From: Mycobacterium sp. PO1
Lineage (GTDB): Bacteria > Actinomycetota > Actinomycetes > Mycobacteriales > Mycobacteriaceae
Assembly (NCBI RefSeq): GCF_017312405.1
Contig: NZ_BLTG01000046.1
Location: 62,001 to 126,000 of the forward strand
DNA: 64,000 bases
Direction: 5' to 3'
Under the pieces are notes generated by a model, which did not search any database, was not told where the DNA came from, and worked only from the letters and a program-made list of their open reading frames with translations. The position numbers and the translations under genes are program-made. The number at the start of each line of letters is the position of its first letter. Position 1 is the stretch's first letter. Positions 20,179-29,695 of this stretch are shown here, piece after piece.

Positions 20179-20190
20179 GTCTGGCACAAT
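20179..20190 (+). promoter_or_regulatory. Extended -10 promoter candidate for rpsP
   Basis: GTCTGGCACAAT precedes rpsP by 135 bp. The TGG-CACAAT pattern fits an extended -10 element. The identical 12-mer, followed by a similar GGGC-rich stretch, lies upstream of rplS in this window, which supports function. No convincing -35 is seen. Confidence 0.5.
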
Positions 20191-20325
20191 GGGCGGCTGT
20201 CCGGGCGCGGTGTCCTTCGTGGACGTGCCGTGCTCTGGTCACACACGTCAAGCAAAACCGGGTCCCGGCATCCCGCCGGCGATCGCTGAATTGCAGCGTG
20301 GCAACCACAGGAGAAGTAGTTCGAC

Positions 20326-20820
20326 ATGGCTGTCAAGATCAAGCTCACCCGTCTCGGGAAGATCCGCAACCCCCAGTACCGCATCGCCGTCGCCGACGCG
20401 CGCACCCGTCGTGAGGGACGCGCCATCGAGGTCATCGGCCGTTACCACCCCAAGGAAGATCCGAGCCTGATCGAGATCGACTCCGAGCGTGCCCAGTACT
20501 GGCTCGGCGTCGGTGCCCAGCCCACCGAGCCGGTTCTGCAGCTGCTCAAGATCACCGGTGACTGGCAGAAGTTCAAGGGCCTGCCCGGCGCCGAGGGCAC
20601 GCTGAAGGTCAAGGAGCCCAAGACCAGCAAGCTGGATCTGTTCAACGCTGCGCTGGCCGAGGCCGAGAGTGGTGCGACGACCGAGGCCACGACGCCGAAG
20701 AAGAAGAAGGCGCCGGCCAAGGGCGCAGAGGCAGCCGCCGAGTCCGCAGCCGCCGAGCCCGCCGCTGCTGAGCCGGCCGAGGCCACCGAGCAGGCCGACT
20801 CCGCCACCGCCGAAAACTGA
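20326..20820 (+). CDS. rpsP: 30S ribosomal protein S16
   Basis: Small-subunit protein S16, binding 16S rRNA early in assembly. The first ~85 residues are canonical ([31 protein letters not shown]). The total of 164 residues is long because of a mycobacterial-type C-terminal extension rich in Lys then Ala/Glu (from about 115). It is preceded by AGGAGAAG ribosome site and starts the rpsP-KH-rimM-trmD operon. Confidence 0.98.
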   Translation: MAVKIKLTRLGKIRNPQYRIAVADARTRREGRAIEVIGRYHPKEDPSLIEIDSERAQYWLGVGAQPTEPVLQLLKITGDWQKFKGLPGAEGTLKVKEPKTSKLDLFNAALAEAESGATTEATTPKKKKAPAKGAEAAAESAAAEPAAAEPAEATEQADSATAEN

Positions 20821-20827
20821 GCCCCCG

Positions 20828-21070
20828 ATGAGCTCTGTTGTCGTCGACGCTGTCGAACACCTGGTCCGCGGGATCGTCGACAATCCCGACGATGTCCGCG
20901 TCGACATGGTGACCAGCCGCCGCGGCCGCACGGTCGAGGTCCACGTGCACCCCGATGACCTGGGTAAGGTCATCGGGCGCGGTGGACGCACCGCGACCGC
21001 ACTGCGCACGCTGGTCGCCGGTATCGGCGGGCGCGGTATCCGCGTCGACGTGGTGGACACCGACCAGTAG
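20828..21070 (+). CDS. khpA: KH-domain RNA-binding protein KhpA
   Basis: Small (80-residue) single KH-domain protein with the GxxG loop in GKVIGRGGRTA. KhpA proteins bind RNA, often with KhpB/Jag, and affect cell wall growth and ribosome function. The position between rpsP and rimM, 7 bp after the rpsP stop, is conserved across Gram-positive bacteria (Rv2908c in M. tuberculosis). ATG at 20828 gives the family start MSSVVVDAVEHLVRGIV. Confidence 0.95.
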   Translation: MSSVVVDAVEHLVRGIVDNPDDVRVDMVTSRRGRTVEVHVHPDDLGKVIGRGGRTATALRTLVAGIGGRGIRVDVVDTDQ

Positions 21071-21076
21071 CCGCAC

Positions 21077-21595
21077 ATGGACCTCGTGGTCGGGCGGGTC
21101 GTCAAGGCGCATGGCGTCACCGGCGAACTCGCTGTCGAGATCCGCACCGATGATCCGGACGGCCGGTTCGCCCCGGGGGTCACGCTGCGCGGCCGCGCCC
21201 CCCGCGGGGGAGCCGAGACCGAGTACGTGGTCGCGTCCGTCCGTGAGCACGGCGGCCGCCTGCTGGTGCGGCTGGACGGTGTCGGCGACCGTGACAGCGC
21301 TGACCGGTTGCGCGGCACGGTGTTCCTGGTCGATTCGGCGGACCTGCCTCCCATCGAGGAACCCGACGAGTTCTACGACCACCAGCTCGAGGGCATGACG
21401 GTGTCGACCTCCGGGGGACGTGTCGTCGGAACCGTCACCGAGGTCCTGCACACCGGGGCGGGGGAGTTGCTGGCCGTTCGCGCGGGTGACGGAGCCGAGG
21501 TGCTGGTGCCCTTCGTCTCGGCCATCGTGGTGTCGGTGTCGCTGGCGGACAACGCGATCGAGATCGACCCGCCCGACGGTCTGCTGGATCTCTAG
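21077..21595 (+). CDS. rimM: Ribosome maturation factor RimM
   Basis: Assembly factor for the 30S head that binds S19. The 172-residue protein has the N-terminal RimM domain ([21 protein letters not shown]) and a C-terminal PRC-barrel domain starting near [10 protein letters not shown] and ending [13 protein letters not shown]. It starts 6 bp after the KH gene and is followed after 12 bp by trmD, a conserved operon. Confidence 0.96.
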   Translation: MDLVVGRVVKAHGVTGELAVEIRTDDPDGRFAPGVTLRGRAPRGGAETEYVVASVREHGGRLLVRLDGVGDRDSADRLRGTVFLVDSADLPPIEEPDEFYDHQLEGMTVSTSGGRVVGTVTEVLHTGAGELLAVRAGDGAEVLVPFVSAIVVSVSLADNAIEIDPPDGLLDL

Positions 21596-21607
21596 GGAGT
21601 CGCTGCG

Positions 21608-22294
21608 GTGCGCATCGACGTGGTGACGATCTTTCCCGAGTACCTCGAGCCGTTGCGGCAGTCGTTGCCGGGCAAGGCGATCGAGGCGGGCATCGTCGAG
21701 TTGGGCGTGCACGATCTGCGCACCTGGACCCATGACGTGCACCGCTCGGTGGACGACTCGCCGTACGGCGGCGGGCCCGGGATGGTGATGCGGGCTCCGG
21801 TGTGGGGTGAGGCGCTCGACGAGGTCTGTTCACCCGAAACGCTTCTCGTCGTTCCCACGCCCGCAGGCCGGCTGTTCACCCAGTCCATGGCCCACCAGTG
21901 GGCCGGGGAAGCCCATCTGGTGTTCGCCTGCGGCCGCTACGAGGGCATCGACCAGCGGGTCGTGGACGACGCCGCGCGCCGGATGCGCGTCGCCGAGGTG
22001 TCGCTGGGGGACTACGTCCTGCCCGGCGGCGAGTCGGCGGCACTGGTCATGATCGAGGCGGTGGTGCGCCTGCTTCCCGATGTGCTCGGCAATCCGGTTT
22101 CGCATCAGGACGATTCGCACTCCGCGTTGGTCGGCGGCCTGCTGGAGGGCCCCAGTTACACCAGGCCGGCGAGCTGGCGCGGGCTGGAGGTTCCGCCGGT
22201 CCTGCTCTCCGGCGACCACGCCCGCGTCGCCGAATGGCGACGCGAACAGCGACTGCAACGCACCCGGGAGCGGCGTCCGGACCTGCTCGACTGA
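21608..22294 (+). CDS. trmD: tRNA (guanine37-N1)-methyltransferase
   Basis: SPOUT-family enzyme that makes m1G37 in tRNA, preventing frameshifts. The 228-residue protein shows [12 protein letters not shown] at the start, [13 protein letters not shown], the trefoil-knot SAM site ([11 protein letters not shown] and [11 protein letters not shown]) and the C-terminal tRNA-binding part. GTG at 21608 is supported by the family start. It ends 1 bp before the end of the convergent lipoprotein gene. Confidence 0.97.
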   Translation: MRIDVVTIFPEYLEPLRQSLPGKAIEAGIVELGVHDLRTWTHDVHRSVDDSPYGGGPGMVMRAPVWGEALDEVCSPETLLVVPTPAGRLFTQSMAHQWAGEAHLVFACGRYEGIDQRVVDDAARRMRVAEVSLGDYVLPGGESAALVMIEAVVRLLPDVLGNPVSHQDDSHSALVGGLLEGPSYTRPASWRGLEVPPVLLSGDHARVAEWRREQRLQRTRERRPDLLD

Positions 22295-22295
22295 A

Positions 22296-23234
22296 TCAGG
22301 CCAGCCCCTGCGGGAACATCGTGCGCACCGCTTGGGTGATGGTCTCACGGGCAGTGCCGGCATCGGTGGCCTGCATCGAGCCGATCGCCATCACGAACCG
22401 GCGGTCGCGGCCGATCACCCCGGTGGACAGATGCAGCCAGTCGGATCCGATGCAGCACATCCAGCCCTGCTTGACCGCGACCGGCTCGCCGGGCAGACCC
22501 TCGGGAATGCCGAACCGCTGGGGATACACGCCGCCGGGAACCATGCCGTCGGGTGCCGTCGGCGTCGAGGCGGCCAGATTGGTCAGGATGACGTCGGCCT
22601 GCTCGGCGGGCAGTCCGCCGGTCCCGGCGAGCAACATGTCGTAGTAGCGCACCAGGTCGGTGACCGTGCTGATGGTGTTGTACCAGCGTCCGTTGCTCGG
22701 CGCGCGGGTCTGTGCCAGGCCGTAGCGGGACACCACGCGGTCGATGATCGCGGTCCCGCCGCTGCGATTCCAGAACACCTCCGCGGCGCTGTCGTCGGAC
22801 GACCGCAGCATCACGTCGAGGGACTGCCAGTCCTCGGGGCTCAGCGTCGTCGAACCCTGCGCGACCTGCAGCAGCAGATCATCGGCGATGAACAACTTGA
22901 CGACCGAGGCGACGGCGATGGTCCTGCCGTTGCCGTTGGTCACCAGTTGGCCGGTGTTGCGGTCGAGCACCGCCGCGGTGATGTCGGCACCTGCGGCGGC
23001 GGCCTCGGCGGTGGCCTGTTCCTCGCGCTCGGCCAGGCCGGTGAACGCGGAGGTCGGGGCGTCGGGTGGGGCCTCCGGCAGCGGGGCCATGCCGCCCAGC
23101 GGCGCCACCACCGTCATCTGTGGTCCCGACGGCGCCGGCGCACTGCCGTGCACGGCGGCTTCGCACGCGGTCATGACCATCACGGCGCCCACCAGGGCCG
23201 CGGTCGTCCGCGCCAGCCGCCACGGCCGTTGCAT
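22296..23234 (-). CDS. lppW: LppW-like lipoprotein with a beta-lactamase-type fold
   Basis: Predicted lipoprotein (312 residues). The signal peptide [20 protein letters not shown] ends in lipobox MTAC with Cys24. The rest resembles class A beta-lactamase/DD-peptidase-fold proteins: [16 protein letters not shown] has an S-x-x-K-like SVVK, and [11 protein letters not shown] sits where an SDN-type motif would lie, but a clear KTG is replaced by VKQGW. It may therefore bind cell-wall ligands rather than hydrolyse beta-lactams. ATG at 23234 has a GGAGG site 8 bp upstream. M. tuberculosis has lppW (Rv2905) at this position. Confidence 0.85.
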   Translation of the reverse strand: MQRPWRLARTTAALVGAVMVMTACEAAVHGSAPAPSGPQMTVVAPLGGMAPLPEAPPDAPTSAFTGLAEREEQATAEAAAAGADITAAVLDRNTGQLVTNGNGRTIAVASVVKLFIADDLLLQVAQGSTTLSPEDWQSLDVMLRSSDDSAAEVFWNRSGGTAIIDRVVSRYGLAQTRAPSNGRWYNTISTVTDLVRYYDMLLAGTGGLPAEQADVILTNLAASTPTAPDGMVPGGVYPQRFGIPEGLPGEPVAVKQGWMCCIGSDWLHLSTGVIGRDRRFVMAIGSMQATDAGTARETITQAVRTMFPQGLA

Positions 23235-23422
23235 CACTGGATCCTCCAAAGGCGTCCGTACCATCGCTCGTAAGAACATCGCTGCCGTCCGCCGTTCCGG
23301 CGCCCGCGCACCAGGGTATCGCCCGGATACCCACTTTGCGCTGGGGCGACGACTGTGGTCATGGACACGCAATGGCCCGGTGCCCGGTCACCGCGACGCC
23401 GGATTTCGGGGATCGGGGCTGC

Positions 23423-23434
23423 GTCTGGCACAAT
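23423..23434 (+). promoter_or_regulatory. Extended -10 promoter candidate for rplS
   Basis: GTCTGGCACAAT, identical to the element before rpsP and followed by TGGGCAGTTGTC, lies 162 bp before rplS. The 362-bp gap between the lipoprotein gene and rplS otherwise holds a GC-rich leader; I see no gene in it. The long 5' leader could carry L19-related control but no defined structure was worked out. Confidence 0.5.
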
Positions 23435-23596
23435 TGGGCAGTTGTCTGTGCACGGCCGGAGACGACGCAGCGCGATCTACGCGGTGATGTCGCTTCGCCG
23501 CAGGACTCGCCCCAGACGCCCGAACACACCATCGGCTCGGCATGCGCCCCTCGAGGCGTCTGCCACGAGCCGCCAAACAACGAGGAAGTGCCACCG

Positions 23597-23938
23597 ATGA
23601 ACACCCTGGATTTCGTCGACCAGACGTCGTTGCGTGACGATGTCCCGGAGTTCGGCCCCGGCGACACCGTCAACGTCCACGTGAAGGTCATCGAGGGCTC
23701 CAAGGAGCGCATCCAGGTCTTCAAAGGTGTCGTGATCCGGCGCCAGGGTGGCGGGATCCGTGAGACGTTCACGGTCCGCAAGGAGAGCTACGGCGTCGGC
23801 GTCGAGCGCACGTTCCCGGTGCACTCGCCCAACATCGACCACATCGACGTCGTCACCCGCGGTGACGTCCGGCGTGCCAAGCTCTACTACCTGCGCGAGC
23901 TGCGCGGCAAGAAGGCCAAGATCAAGGAAAAGCGCTGA
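23597..23938 (+). CDS. rplS: 50S ribosomal protein L19
   Basis: Large-subunit protein at the 30S-50S interface. The 113-residue sequence is canonical: [38 protein letters not shown] and the end [23 protein letters not shown] at 23597 lies after a GAGGAAG ribosome site; the reading frame upstream is not coding. Followed by lepB after 49 bp. Confidence 0.98.
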   Translation: MNTLDFVDQTSLRDDVPEFGPGDTVNVHVKVIEGSKERIQVFKGVVIRRQGGGIRETFTVRKESYGVGVERTFPVHSPNIDHIDVVTRGDVRRAKLYYLRELRGKKAKIKEKR

Positions 23939-23987
23939 CTCTGACCGGGCGTGCCGACATGCTCGGCACCCTGGCTACGCTGATTCC

Positions 23988-24833
23988 GTGACCGGACCTT
24001 CCGTACCCGACGACTCGCCCGAGCGCACGATCGAGAACCCCGATCCCGAGCACCCCGCCGATACGGCGGACCCGGACGCTGAGGCCGAGCAGGAATCCGG
24101 CAAGAAGAAGCGTGGCGCGCTGCGCGAGTTCGCGATCCTGGTCAGCATCGCGCTGGTGCTGTACTACGTGATGTTGACGTTCATCGCGCGGCCCTACCTG
24201 ATCCCGTCGGAATCCATGGAGCCCACGCTGCACGGCTGTAACGGCTGCGTCGGCGATCGCATCATGGTCGACAAGCTCAGCTACCGGTTCGGCTCCCCGC
24301 AACCGGGCGACGTCGTCGTCTTCAAGGGCCCGCCGAACTGGAGCATCGGCTATCAGTCGATCCGGTCGGACAACACCGCGATCCGGTATCTGCAGAACGC
24401 GCTGTCGTTCGTCGGGTTCGTGCCGCCGGACGAAAACGACCTGGTCAAGCGAGTCATCGCGGTCGGCGGGCAAACCGTGCAGTGCCGCGCCGACACCGGG
24501 CTGACCGTCGACGGTAAACGACTCGACGAGCCCTACCTGGACCCGACCACGATGATGGCCGACCCGGCGGTGTACCCGTGCCTGGGGCCGGAGTTCGGAC
24601 CGGTCACGGTGCCGGAGAACCGACTGTGGGTGATGGGCGACAATCGCACCCACTCGGCGGATTCGCGCACGCACTGTGCCAACGTGCCCGCCGACGCCCA
24701 ACGCGGTCTGATGTGCACCGGCGACCCCACGCCCGGGACCATCCCGGTGGACAATGTGATCGGAAAAGCACAGTTCATCGCGTGGCCGCCCGGTCGCTGG
24801 GGTGGCGTGAACTCGGTGAACCCGCAGACCTGA
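23988..24833 (+). CDS. lepB: Signal peptidase I
   Basis: Membrane serine protease that removes signal peptides from exported proteins. A Lys/Glu-rich cytoplasmic N-terminus (about 45 residues) precedes one membrane helix (about 48-68, FAILVSIALVLYYVML). The Ser/Lys dyad is Ser76 in PSESMEPTL and Lys154 in DLVKRVIAVGG; box E is GDNRTHSADSR. The 281-residue protein starts at GTG 23988 (MTGPSVPDD). Sits between rplS and rnhB as in M. tuberculosis. Confidence 0.96.
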   Translation: MTGPSVPDDSPERTIENPDPEHPADTADPDAEAEQESGKKKRGALREFAILVSIALVLYYVMLTFIARPYLIPSESMEPTLHGCNGCVGDRIMVDKLSYRFGSPQPGDVVVFKGPPNWSIGYQSIRSDNTAIRYLQNALSFVGFVPPDENDLVKRVIAVGGQTVQCRADTGLTVDGKRLDEPYLDPTTMMADPAVYPCLGPEFGPVTVPENRLWVMGDNRTHSADSRTHCANVPADAQRGLMCTGDPTPGTIPVDNVIGKAQFIAWPPGRWGGVNSVNPQT

Positions 24834-24849
24834 CAGGAGGCCCTGACAC

Positions 24850-25596
24850 GTGCCGGCGTGGCCCCCGAGAATGGTGATCCGCAGATCATCGGGCCTGCGC
24901 ACTCTGGAGTCCGCCCTGTACCGAGCGGGCCTGGGCCCGGTGGCCGGGGTCGACGAGGTGGGCCGCGGGGCGTGCGCGGGGCCGCTCGTCGTGGCGGCAT
25001 GCGTGCTCGGTCCGAACCGGCTCGAAAGCCTCGCCGCGCTCGACGATTCCAAGAAGCTCAACGAGGCCGAGCGGGAGCGGCTGTTTCCCGTGATCAGGCG
25101 CTACGCGCTGGCGTATCACGTGGTGTTCATCCCCTCGGCGGAAGTGGATCGTCGCGGGGTGCACGTGGCCAACATCGAGGGAATGCGCCGGGCGGTGGCG
25201 GGGTTGTCGGTGCGGCCGGGCTACGTCCTGTCCGACGGGTTTCGGGTACCGGGTCTGCCGGTGCCGTCGCTCCCCGTGATCAGTGGCGATGCCGCGGCGG
25301 CATGCATCGCCGCGGCCAGCGTGCTGGCCAAGGTCAGCCGGGACCGGTTGATGGTCGCGATGGATGACGAACATCCCGGCTACGGATTCGCCGAGCACAA
25401 GGGATACAGCACGCGAGCGCACAGCGCCGCGCTGAACAGGCTGGGGCCGTCGCGCCAGCACCGCTATTCGTTCATCAATGTGCGGCGGTTGGTCGGAAAC
25501 GGGGAACCCAGGGCGCATGTGGAACTGGACTGCGAGAGGATGCCTGAGGACATGCCGCGCGACGGCGAACTACACGAAGGACAGCTGAGTCGATGA
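24850..25596 (+). CDS. rnhB: Ribonuclease HII
   Basis: Cleaves RNA in RNA-DNA hybrids and starts removal of single ribonucleotides from DNA. Catalytic residues are visible in [15 protein letters not shown] (Asp35, Glu36), and the GR(G) motif contacts the RNA-DNA junction; further conserved blocks are DDSKKL and [15 protein letters not shown] at 24850 matches the N-terminal extension (WPPRMVIR) typical of mycobacterial RnhB; ATG 24871 is an alternative. The protein is 248 residues. It overlaps the next gene by 4 bp (ATGA). Confidence 0.96.
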   Translation: MPAWPPRMVIRRSSGLRTLESALYRAGLGPVAGVDEVGRGACAGPLVVAACVLGPNRLESLAALDDSKKLNEAERERLFPVIRRYALAYHVVFIPSAEVDRRGVHVANIEGMRRAVAGLSVRPGYVLSDGFRVPGLPVPSLPVISGDAAAACIAAASVLAKVSRDRLMVAMDDEHPGYGFAEHKGYSTRAHSAALNRLGPSRQHRYSFINVRRLVGNGEPRAHVELDCERMPEDMPRDGELHEGQLSR

Positions 25597-25898
25597 GTGC
25601 CGAAGATCTCGAAAAGTACGAAACCGAGATGGAGCTCTCGCTGTACCGCGAGTACAAGGACATCGTCGGGCAGTTCAGCTATGTCGTCGAAACGGAGCGG
25701 CGGTTCTACCTGGCCAACAGTGTGGAGATGGTGCCGCGCAACTCCGACGGTGAGGTCTACTTCGAGCTGCGACTCGGCGACGCGTGGGTGTGGGACATGT
25801 ATCGACCTGCCCGTTTCGTCAAGCAGGTCCGGGTGATCACGTTCAAGGACGTCAACATCGAAGAGGTGGACAAGCCCGAGTTGCGGTTGCCGGAGTAG
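25593..25898 (+). CDS. DUF2469 family protein
   Basis: A 101-residue, highly conserved actinobacterial protein of unknown function that always follows rnhB (Rv2901c in M. tuberculosis). It is acidic, without membrane segments, and carries the conserved blocks [20 protein letters not shown] and [13 protein letters not shown]. The ATGA overlap with rnhB indicates translational coupling. No catalytic motif is recognisable. Confidence 0.93.
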   Translation: MSAEDLEKYETEMELSLYREYKDIVGQFSYVVETERRFYLANSVEMVPRNSDGEVYFELRLGDAWVWDMYRPARFVKQVRVITFKDVNIEEVDKPELRLPE

Positions 25899-25918
25899 CC
25901 GCCTGACACACTGGTCGG

Positions 25919-26692
25919 GTGCGCACCACACCCCAGTGCTGGCTGACCGACATGGACGGCGTGCTCGTCCGCGAGGAACACGCGCTGCCCGGAGCGGCGG
26001 AGTTCCTGCAGACGCTCACCGAGCGTGAGCGGCCCTTCCTCGTCCTAACCAACAACTCGATCTTCACGCCGCGCGATCTGGCCGCCCGGCTGCTGCGCTC
26101 CGGGCTCGCGGTGCCTGAAGAGGCGATCTGGACCTCGGCGCTGGCGACCGCGACGTTTCTCGCCGACCAGCAGCCGGCCGGTTCGGCGTATGTGATCGGT
26201 GAGGCCGGCTTGACCACCGCGCTGCACGAGGCCGGCTACACGCTCACCGACACGTCACCCGACTTCGTCGTGCTCGGCGAAACCCGTACCTACTCGTTCG
26301 AGGCGATCACCAAGGCCGTGCGCCTCATCCTCGGCGGGGCGCGGTTCATCGCCACCAACCCCGATGTCAGCGGCCCTTCGGCCGAGGGACCGCTGCCGGC
26401 CACCGGATCGGTGGCCGCGATGATCACCAAGGCCACCGGACGCGACCCGTACTTCGTTGGCAAGCCGAACCCGATGATGTTCCGCAGCGCCCTCAACCGG
26501 ATCGAGGCGCATTCGGAGAGCACGGTCATGGTCGGCGACCGGATGGACACCGACGTGGTCGCCGGCATCGAGGCCGGCCTGGAGACGATCCTGGTGCTGA
26601 CCGGGTCGACGACGATCGAGGACGTCGACCGCTATCCGTTCCGGCCCAGCCGGGTACTGCCGTCCATCGCCGAGGCGATCGAGCTCATCTGA
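25919..26692 (+). CDS. HAD-superfamily (NagD-like, class IIA) phosphatase
   Basis: Sugar-phosphatase-type HAD hydrolase, 257 residues. Motif I is DMDGVLV (nucleophile and general acid Asp), motif II TNNS, motif III Lys in VGKPNPMMF and motif [18 protein letters not shown]; the class IIA cap lies between II and III. Similar proteins dephosphorylate sugar phosphates or p-nitrophenyl phosphate; the natural substrate is unknown. GTG at 25919 is 20 bp after the DUF2469 stop, so it may extend the rnhB operon. Confidence 0.9.
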   Translation: MRTTPQCWLTDMDGVLVREEHALPGAAEFLQTLTERERPFLVLTNNSIFTPRDLAARLLRSGLAVPEEAIWTSALATATFLADQQPAGSAYVIGEAGLTTALHEAGYTLTDTSPDFVVLGETRTYSFEAITKAVRLILGGARFIATNPDVSGPSAEGPLPATGSVAAMITKATGRDPYFVGKPNPMMFRSALNRIEAHSESTVMVGDRMDTDVVAGIEAGLETILVLTGSTTIEDVDRYPFRPSRVLPSIAEAIELI

Positions 26693-26735
26693 TCTGTGCC
26701 GGTATCCACCGCAGCAGGGCGGGTACACCCCGACG

Positions 26736-27629
26736 ATGAGCAGTACGACAATCCCCACCCTGGCCCTGAACAACGGCGTGCACATCCCCGCGATCGGGTT
26801 CGGCGTCTATCAGACCCCGCCCGAGCAGACGGTCGATGCCGTGGTGACCGCGCTGCAGACCGGATACCGCCACATCGACACCGCCGCGGTCTACGGCAAC
26901 GAGCGTGAGGTCGGCGAGGCCATCCGACGGTCCGGTGTGAGCCGCGACGAGGTCTTCATCGAGACGAAGACCTGGATCACCGACTACGGCTACGACGCCG
27001 CGCTGCACGCCTTCGACAAGAGCGCGGGCAAGCTCGGTGTCGATCAGATCGACCTGCTCATCCTGCACCAGGCCTTGCCGGGGGAGTTCCACCTCACCGT
27101 GGCGGCCTACAACGCCCTGGAAAAGCTCTACGCCGACGGCAAGGTGCGTGCCATCGGGGTGTCGAACTTCATGCCGGCACATCTGCGCCGGCTGCTGGCC
27201 GAAACCGCCACCCCTCCCGCGGTCAACCAGATCGAGGTGCATCCGTACTTCCGCCAGTCCGAGTTGCTGGTCTTCGACAACTCGCACGGCATTCTCAATC
27301 AGGCCTGGTCGCCGATCGGCGGCATCACGTTCTATCGCGACGGCCCGCACACCTCGACGCTGGACAATCCGGTGATCGCCGACATCGCCGCCGCGCACGG
27401 CAAGACTCCGGCGCAGGTGATGCTGCGCTGGCACCTGCAGCAGGGTCGACAGGTCATCCCCAAGTCAGTCACTCCGGCCCGCATCGCCGAGAACTTCGAC
27501 GTCTTCGATTTCGCGCTGACCGCCGATCAGCTCACCGCGATCGACGGGTTGGACACCGGGGTCCGCGGCGGCCCCGAGCCCGAGGACGTCACCCGGGAGA
27601 AATTCGGGGTGTCGATTCCCGAAGCCTGA
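26736..27629 (+). CDS. Aldo/keto reductase
   Basis: NADPH-dependent reductase of the AKR5-like group (297 residues), acting on aldehydes, keto acids or 2,5-diketo-gluconate-type substrates. The catalytic tetrad is visible: Asp in RHIDTAAVYGNE with the Tyr of VYGNE, Lys in IETKTW and His in LLILHQ. NADPH-binding residues lie in VIPKSVTPARIAENFDVFDF near the C-terminus. Monocistronic by spacing (43 bp upstream, 45 bp downstream). Confidence 0.93.
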   Translation: MSSTTIPTLALNNGVHIPAIGFGVYQTPPEQTVDAVVTALQTGYRHIDTAAVYGNEREVGEAIRRSGVSRDEVFIETKTWITDYGYDAALHAFDKSAGKLGVDQIDLLILHQALPGEFHLTVAAYNALEKLYADGKVRAIGVSNFMPAHLRRLLAETATPPAVNQIEVHPYFRQSELLVFDNSHGILNQAWSPIGGITFYRDGPHTSTLDNPVIADIAAAHGKTPAQVMLRWHLQQGRQVIPKSVTPARIAENFDVFDFALTADQLTAIDGLDTGVRGGPEPEDVTREKFGVSIPEA

Positions 27630-27674
27630 GGTACTGCGGTCGGACCCCGGCGCCGCTCCCTAGACTCGGACCCC

Positions 27675-28892
27675 GTGACCGAATCAGTATCTGCTGAGGC
27701 TGACCCCACCCGCCCGCTGGCGGGGGTGCGCGTCGTCGAGATCTCCAGCTTCGTCGCCGTCCCGCTGGCGGGTATGACACTGGCGCAGCTCGGGGCGGAC
27801 GTGTTGCGGGTCGACCCGATCGGCGGCGCCGCCGACTATCACCGGTGGCCGCTGACCGAATCCGGCGACAGCATCTACTGGGCCGGGCTGAACAAGGGCA
27901 AGCGGTCGCTGGCGGTGGACATGCGCGCCGAACAGGGGCGCCAACTCGTCGCGCAACTGATCGGTGACTGCGGAGTGTTCATCACGAACGTTGCTGGCCG
28001 GCAATGGCATTCCTACGAGACGCTACGGGCGGTGCGGCCGGATCTGATTCAGGTCGAGGTGTCCGGCCGCGCTGACGGCGGCACGGCCGTCGACTACACC
28101 GTCAACGCCGCCATCGGTTTCCCGCTGGTCACCGGGCCCGCGGAGCTGGCCGACCCGGTGAACCACGTGCTGCCGGCATGGGACGTCACCTGCGGTGTCT
28201 ACTCGGCACTGTCGGTCGTGACGGCGCTGCGGCACCGTGATGCCACCGGCCGCGGCCAGCACATCACCATCCCGCTGGAGAACGTCGCGCTGGCCACCGC
28301 CGGCAATCTGAGCCTGCTCACCGAGGCCATGGTCAACGGCACCTCGCGGCAGCGCATCGGCAACGCGGTCTACGGCACCTACGGCCAGAACTTCACCAGT
28401 CGCGACGGAGTCGCGTTCATGGTCGTCGCGCTGACCAGCCGGCACTTCCGTGACCTGACAGAGTTGACCGGAACCGCTGAATCGGTTGCGGCGCTGGCAG
28501 ATTCGCTCGGAGCTGACTTCTCCGACGAAGGGGACAGGTACCGCCACCGCGAGGCGTTGTCGGGACTGTTCGGCGAATGGTTCGGCGCGCACACCGGAGC
28601 CGAGATCGGCGCGGCGCTGTCGGCGTCCTCGGTGCTGTGGGAGCGCTACCAGACGTTCGCGGACACCGCCGCCGACGCCAAGGTGACCGCGAACCCGATG
28701 TTCACCGAACTGGACCAGCCCCGCGTGGGCCGGTACCTGGCCGCCGGTCTGCCGGTGTCGATCGACGGGACCTATCCCGCCGCGGAGCCCGCTCCGGCGC
28801 TGGGTGAGGACAGTGCGACGGTGCTGGGCGAGTGGCTGTCTCTCGACGGCGGTCAGATCGACGCGCTCTTCGCTGCCGGAGTGGTGGCGTGA
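27675..28892 (+). CDS. Class III (CaiB/BaiF) CoA transferase
   Basis: Moves CoA between carboxylic acids via an enzyme aspartyl intermediate. The 405-residue protein starts with LAGVRVVEISSFVAVPLAG and has NKGKRSLAVDMR and the catalytic Asp170 in AWDVTCGVYSAL, matching the Asp of formyl-CoA transferase. The acyl substrate is unknown. GTG start at 27675. The stop overlaps the thioesterase GTG by 4 bp, so activation and hydrolysis of an acyl-CoA appear coupled. Confidence 0.92.
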   Translation: MTESVSAEADPTRPLAGVRVVEISSFVAVPLAGMTLAQLGADVLRVDPIGGAADYHRWPLTESGDSIYWAGLNKGKRSLAVDMRAEQGRQLVAQLIGDCGVFITNVAGRQWHSYETLRAVRPDLIQVEVSGRADGGTAVDYTVNAAIGFPLVTGPAELADPVNHVLPAWDVTCGVYSALSVVTALRHRDATGRGQHITIPLENVALATAGNLSLLTEAMVNGTSRQRIGNAVYGTYGQNFTSRDGVAFMVVALTSRHFRDLTELTGTAESVAALADSLGADFSDEGDRYRHREALSGLFGEWFGAHTGAEIGAALSASSVLWERYQTFADTAADAKVTANPMFTELDQPRVGRYLAAGLPVSIDGTYPAAEPAPALGEDSATVLGEWLSLDGGQIDALFAAGVVA

Positions 28893-29695
28893 GTGCACTG
28901 CTCGACCTGATCGAGGTGACCGAGGCCGGTTCCGACACCTGGCGGGGACGGGCCAGCGGCCCGGCCGGCAAGCGCGCCTACGGCGGTCAGCTGATGGCCC
29001 AGAGCCTGGCCGCGGCCAGTCGAACGGTGGACCCGGTCAAGGCATTGACATCGGTGCATCTGCAGTTCCTGCGCGGCGGTGATGCCGGTGAGCCGGTCGA
29101 CTACCGCGTCGAGGCCGTGTTCGACGGGCGCACCGCGGCGTCGCGCAGGGTCGAAGGACGCCAGGGGGATCGGTTGCTCACCACGGCATCGGTGTCGTTC
29201 GCCGCCGCGCTGCCAGGCCCGGAGCACGGCCACCGGGCATTACCCGGTGACCCGGCCGAGCTGGCGCCGACCGGACCGCCGGGACCGGCCCCGTCGTTGC
29301 CGCTCGACGAGCTCGACATCCGCTTCGCCGACGTGGCCGATGACGACGGGTTCGTCAGGCGGCTGTGGTGGCGGGCCACCGTCGAGGTGCCCGCCGATCC
29401 GCTGGTGCATCTGCTGGTGGCGGCCTACGTCACCGACATCTACCTCATCGACCCGGCTCTGCAGGTACATGGTCACTCGATGCGCTCACGCAGCCACCGC
29501 AGCGGTACCACCGATTCGTCGATCTGGTTCCACCGCCCCGTGTGCGCAGACCGGTGGAACCTGCTGGAATGCCGCTCGCCTGCGGGGGCACGGGGCCGCG
29601 CGGTGGTCACCGCGGATCTGCTCGGCGCGGACGGCGACCAGGTGGCCACCCTGGTGCAGGAGGGCCTGATCGCCGAGCGTGAACCGGCCGGGTGA
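28889..29695 (+). CDS. Acyl-CoA thioesterase (TesB-like, double hot-dog)
   Basis: Thioesterase of the TesB/acyl-CoA thioesterase II type, 268 residues, with N-terminal hot-dog half (YGGQLMAQSLAAASRTV, LHLQFLR-type) and C-terminal half (LLVAAYVTDIYLIDPAL, SIWFHRPV). Hydrolyses acyl-CoA to free acid and CoA. GTG at 28889 overlaps the CoA-transferase stop (GTGA). It ends next to the end of the convergent DUF1206 gene with no gap. Confidence 0.9.
   Translation: MSALLDLIEVTEAGSDTWRGRASGPAGKRAYGGQLMAQSLAAASRTVDPVKALTSVHLQFLRGGDAGEPVDYRVEAVFDGRTAASRRVEGRQGDRLLTTASVSFAAALPGPEHGHRALPGDPAELAPTGPPGPAPSLPLDELDIRFADVADDDGFVRRLWWRATVEVPADPLVHLLVAAYVTDIYLIDPALQVHGHSMRSRSHRSGTTDSSIWFHRPVCADRWNLLECRSPAGARGRAVVTADLLGADGDQVATLVQEGLIAEREPAG

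Noticed and set aside
22296..23234. Active class A beta-lactamase
   Set aside because: The fold resembles it, but a KTG-type third motif is missing and a lipobox is present; it is better called an LppW-like lipoprotein.
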